64,000 nucleotides of DNA, from contig NC_019869.2 of assembly GCF_002234675.1 (NCBI RefSeq), positions 27,724,823-27,788,822 of the forward strand. Direction: 5' to 3'. The translations under genes and the position numbers were made by a program. The notes beneath the pieces are model-generated. The model had not been told where the DNA came from and searched no databases. It worked only from the letters and a program-made list of their open reading frames with translations. Source of the stretch: Oryzias latipes. Taxonomy: Eukaryota > Chordata > Actinopteri > Beloniformes > Adrianichthyidae. Below, piece after piece: positions 60,917-64,000 of this stretch. How positions within the stretch are numbered: the first letter of the stretch is position 1; each line of letters starts with the position of its first letter.

Positions 60917-62365
60917 TCATTGAACATGGTCCCTGAGCCAAACTGGCTGCCTCCGTGTCCGTGTCGGCCTTGCTGTTGAGGCAGCATCACCTTGTCCACC
61001 ATTGTCCTGCTCAACATCCACAGCGGTTACAGAACTGTCCTCGTCTGCCTGTGCAGTAGGAGCTAAAGGGTGGTAAGGGGCCAGCCTATCCCTATGGAGC
61101 ACCACCCTTCGACCCCAACCTGGCAGCCGCACCCGATACACCACTTCTGAGATCTGTTCCAAGATCTCTCCAGGTCCTTGCCAGTGGCTCATGAGCTTGG
61201 GTGAGAGTCCCCGTTTCCTCACTGGGCAGTACACCCATACTCTGTCCCCCTGCCCAAAAACCGGTCCGTGGGCACGGATATCATACACCCTCTTCTGCTT
61301 GACCCCAGCTTCTCGCTGGGCTTCTACTGCCAGACGATGTACCTCCCCCAACCTGTCCTTCAGCTGTCGCACATAGTCCAGTTCGAGACCTCCTGTGATC
61401 TCCGGCTCAGGTGCAGCACCAAACACCTGGTCCACAGGTGTACGGAGCTCCCGGCCGAACATCAGCAGCGCGGGCGTGCACTGGCTGGATTCCTTGACTG
61501 CTGTACGATATGCCCACAGGACCAGGGGTAGATGTTGGTCCCAGTCTCTCTGATACGCATCAGAGAGACTGGGACCAACATCTACCCCTGGTCCTGACCA
61601 GTACGCACTGGTCAGTGTTGCAAGCTGGGTGGCCAATGTCCGGTTGAAGCGCTCCACCAAACCATCGCTCTGTGGATGAAGTGGTGTAGTACGGGTCTTC
61701 CTCACCCCCAGGCGCTTGCACACCTCTGCGAAGAGTCTGCTCTCAAAGTTCCTGCCCTGGTCACTGTGGAGCTCATTGGGGACTCCGAACCGCGTGAACA
61801 TCCCCTCCACCAGATATTTTGCCGTTGTTGTGGCACTCTGGTCCGGCACCGCATATGCCTCTGGCCACTTGGTGAAGTAATCCATGGCCACCAGGACATA
61901 CCGGTTACCCGACTCAGTGAGAGGAAAAGGGCCCAGTACATCCACACCAACCCTCTCCATTGGAGCCCCCACCAGGTACTGCTGCAGAGGGGCACGTGAC
62001 TGCTGTGTGGGTCCCTTGTGTGCTGTGCAAAGATCACAGCAGTGAACATGCAATTCGGCAGCCTGCCGACAGCCCGGCCAGTAAAATCGTGCCCTCAGCC
62101 GCTTCACAGTCTTTGAATACCCAAAGTGGCCAGCACCTGCTGCCCCATGGACCCAGTGGAGCACCTCATCCCGAAGAGAGGTGGGCACAAGGAGCTGCAG
62201 CCGGTCTCGACCTGCCCCAGGGGCCCGCCAGTGTCGATACAGAACACCGTTGTGGAGCTCCAGGTTACCCCACTGGGAGTGCAGCGTCTTCAGCTCTGGG
62301 TCACCAGCTGACACAGCTGACCAATCAGGAAGTTGTCCTGCCTTAACCCACTTCCTTGTTTCGGC
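60917..62365 (-). pseudogene. Gypsy 2 integrase region
   Basis: Integrase joins element DNA to the chromosome. The HHCC zinc-binding segment is seen (VHGAAGAGHFGYSKT, CCDLCTAHK). The catalytic triad residues are in VGVDVLGPFP, LHSDQGRNFES and SDGLVERFNRTL. A C-terminal module (VWVYCPVRKRGLSP, HWQGPGEILEQIS) precedes the stop at 60917. The frame itself is open for about 480 codons, but it is out of frame with RNase H upstream (shift near 62365). It also contains a palindromic insertion at 61517-61596 that adds residues between the catalytic core and the YRTAV region. Confidence 0.85.
61517..61596. repeat. Perfect 38-bp-arm inverted repeat with 4-bp loop
   Basis: The left arm 61517-61554 and right arm 61559-61596 are exact reverse complements around ACGC. 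The arm contains AGATGTTGGTCCCAGTCTCT. Next to it CTGACCAGTACGCACTGGTCAG (61592-61613) is a second, shorter palindrome around the same ACGC/GCGT loop. Confidence 0.95.
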
Positions 62366-63140
62366 CAATCTGCCAGTCTGCTTCTTGTGCCTCTTGTAGA
62401 TGCTCCTGTGAGAACAACTCCGCCCCATCACCGTGCACCTGTGGCAATGTCACTGCTGCAGCTACTGTTACTGCTGTCCCCTGGTTCCGCTCCTCCTGAC
62501 GTCTGCAGTATCTGCACTCCTCAAGGAGACAAGGGCGCCGGGAGAGTGCATCAGCATTGGCGTGCCGCTGTCCTGGCCGATGATGAATGGAGAAGTCATA
62601 CTCCTGAAGCACCTCAATCCATCTGGCCACCTGACCCTCTGGCTGACGGAAGTTCAGCAGCCAGGTGAGAGAGGCATGGTCAGTCCTCAGCGTGAACCGG
62701 GTGCCAAGCAGGTACGTCCGAAAGTGCTTTACAGCCAAAACCACCGCTAGCAGCTCTCGTCTGGTGACGCAGTAGTTCTGCTCTGGTTTCTTGAGGCTGC
62801 AGCTGTAAAAAGCCACCACCCTCTCCCCACCTTCTCCAGGCTGTGCCAGCACAGCACCAACACCAACGCCACTAGCATCAGTGTCCAGGATAAAAGGCTG
62901 TCCCGGGTCAGGATAAGCCAAAACAGGGGTCTGTGTCAGTGCAGCTTTGAGGTGTTGGAACGCCTCGGTGCAGTCTCCAGTCCAGTTAAACCGACGACCT
63001 TTGCGGGTGAGTTGGTGAAGGGGTGCAGCCACTGTAGCAAAGTTTCTAATGAACTTCCGGTAATAAGAGGCCAGGCCCAGGAAACTTTGCAACTCGTTGA
63101 GATTGGCTGGCTGCGGCCATTCTTTCACTGCTGTCACCAA
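62343..63140 (-). pseudogene. Gypsy 2 RNase H region
   Basis: The frame starts after the RT deletion at VTAVKEWPQP and continues LQSFLGLASYYRKFIRNFAT (end of the RT thumb/connection). RNase H residues are in FILDTDASGVGVGAVL, RRELLAVVLAVKHFRTYLLG and LRTDHASLTWLL. DALSRRPC closes the domain. A one-base shift near 62365 leads to the stop at 62343 and separates it from integrase. Confidence 0.85.
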
Positions 63141-64000
63141 TATTCCTTAATACCCGCTCCATAAGCCGCTCGAATGTGGCAGGTGCATTGCACAGTCCAA
63201 ATGGCATCACAGTGAACTGCCACAGTCCCTGTCCAATGCTAAAAGCAGTCTTAGCTCTGTCTTCTCTGGCCAGTTCAACTTGCCAGTAGCCGCTCCTTAA
63301 GTCCAAGGAGCTAAACCACTGGGACCCAGCAACATAGTCCAGAGCATCGTCAATCCGTGGCAGAGGGTAGGAATCTTTCCTCGTTACAGCAATGAGTCGT
63401 CTGTAGTCTACACAGGGGCGCCACCCTCCATCCTTCTTTCGGACCATGACTACAGGTGCAGTCCATGGGCTGTCCGATGGCTCAATAATCCCGTTAGCTG
63501 CCATGGTGCGAATGCAATCCTCTGCAGCCTGCCGTTTGGCCAAGGGCAGCCTATGTGGCCGCAAGCGAATGGGATCTGCATCCCCAGTGTTGATGTGGTG
63601 CTGTACCAGACTAGTCCTGGTGCAGTCTTCGTCTCGAGCAGCAAAAATGTCCACATACTCCAGCAAGAGGTGATTCAGTTGCTCTTTCTGTTCTGCACCC
63701 AGTGATTGGCCACACCGGGCCGCCAACTCCTTGATAGCGGCTGCAGCTGCTGTGGCAGAGGGCAGGCAGTCTGGTGCGTGTGGGTCACAGGCTGTGACTT
63801 GATTATGGCGGTTCCTCTGATTTGATTTGTGAGTCTTTTTATTGGGGTCTTGGGTGAACCAGAGTGGCACACTCTCTGCACCGAGGTGGGGGCGAGCCCT
63901 TGACACGTCAACTTGTGCTCCCCATTGGCTTAATAAATCCAGCCCCAGGATGCAGTCTTCGTGAATATCAGCCAGCCAAAACTCATGCTCGCATTTCTGG
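63138..64000 (-). pseudogene. Gypsy 2 protease end and reverse transcriptase, motif C deleted
   Basis: From the window edge the frame has ILGLDLLSQWG (protease end), then RLRPHRLPLAKRQAAEDCIR, SPWTAPVVMVRKKDGGWRPC, VDYRRLIAVT, FSSLDLRSGYWQVEL (catalytic aspartate, motif A) and VMPFGLCNAPATFERLMERV (motif B). At about 63138-63148 the sequence jumps to VTAVKEWPQP in another frame. The block of roughly 75-80 residues that normally lies between, including the YxDD motif, is absent. The enzyme cannot be active. Confidence 0.88.

Larger units (their letters stand above)
60518..64000 (-). mobile_element. Gypsy-type LTR retrotransposon 2, 3' half in window
   Basis: The 3' LTR is 60518-60840 (323 bp). 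On the minus strand it starts TGTGACGATC and ends GTCGTTACA. The polypurine tract GGTGGGGGCAG lies immediately before it. Pol follows in order protease end, RT, RNase H, integrase, which is the gypsy (Metaviridae) order. The element runs off the right end of the window. Confidence 0.92.

Overview
This is vertebrate, almost certainly teleost, genomic DNA that is mostly transposable elements, with one recognisable conserved host gene. The host gene is med10 (Mediator subunit 10), a four-exon gene on the minus strand (23074-24548) with canonical splice sites and a near-full-length product. The repeat content is fish-like: Rex1, RTE, L2 and several L1/Tx1-like LINEs, tRNA-derived SINEs, hAT, Tc1 and Harbinger-like DNA transposons, gypsy LTR elements, and many CA, AT, GATA and ATT microsatellites. 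I cannot name the species; the repeats suggest a percomorph.

Layout. 1-22020 is old, mostly degenerate repeat DNA. It holds a BEL-like gag fragment cut by a hAT end, a 1.48-kb non-autonomous hAT with an 8-bp target-site duplication (TSD), a Myb/SANT fragment in a Harbinger-like element, two Rex1 fragments, a SINE, an RTE 3' fragment, a G2E3/HECT-like pseudogene carrying a TTAA MITE, a 1.1-kb Harbinger-like element, a second hAT with a perfect 8-bp TSD, and Tc1 remnants. 22500-24772 is the med10 locus. 24773-30620 is a 5'-truncated L1 inserted about 240 bp upstream of the med10 start codon. That L1 carries a complete RTE element with an uninterrupted 997-codon ORF. 30973-46250 is one old L1 on the minus strand expanded by nested insertions: a 6.45-kb TIR element (itself carrying a 1.46-kb MITE), a tRNA-headed SINE, and a full-length second L1 (itself carrying an RTE-tailed SINE). 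46250-48830 has an L2 3' end, a gypsy 3' end with LTR, and a second 1.1-kb Harbinger-like copy. 49016-52959 is a 1.9-kb element in near-perfect tandem duplication separated by (AT)n tracts. 53670-58905 is a second, near-full-length L1 closely related to the one next to med10. 59110-64000 has two gypsy-type LTR elements on the minus strand, separated by a deletion derivative of the 6.45-kb TIR element.

The less usual items are: (1) the 6.45-kb element at 31808-38257, with ~0.4-kb inverted repeats, a 6-bp TSD, and the broken remains of an intron-containing gene whose parts resemble multicopy fish C2H2/SAMD3-like proteins; (2) the RTE and a tRNA-headed SINE that shares both RTE ends, a likely autonomous/parasite pair; (3) two L1 copies that share the same inactivating frameshift; (4) a gypsy pol that has lost the RT catalytic motif C segment and carries a perfect 38-bp-arm palindrome in its integrase. 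Superfamily names for DNA elements rest on terminal sequences, TSDs and remembered family features; no database search was run.
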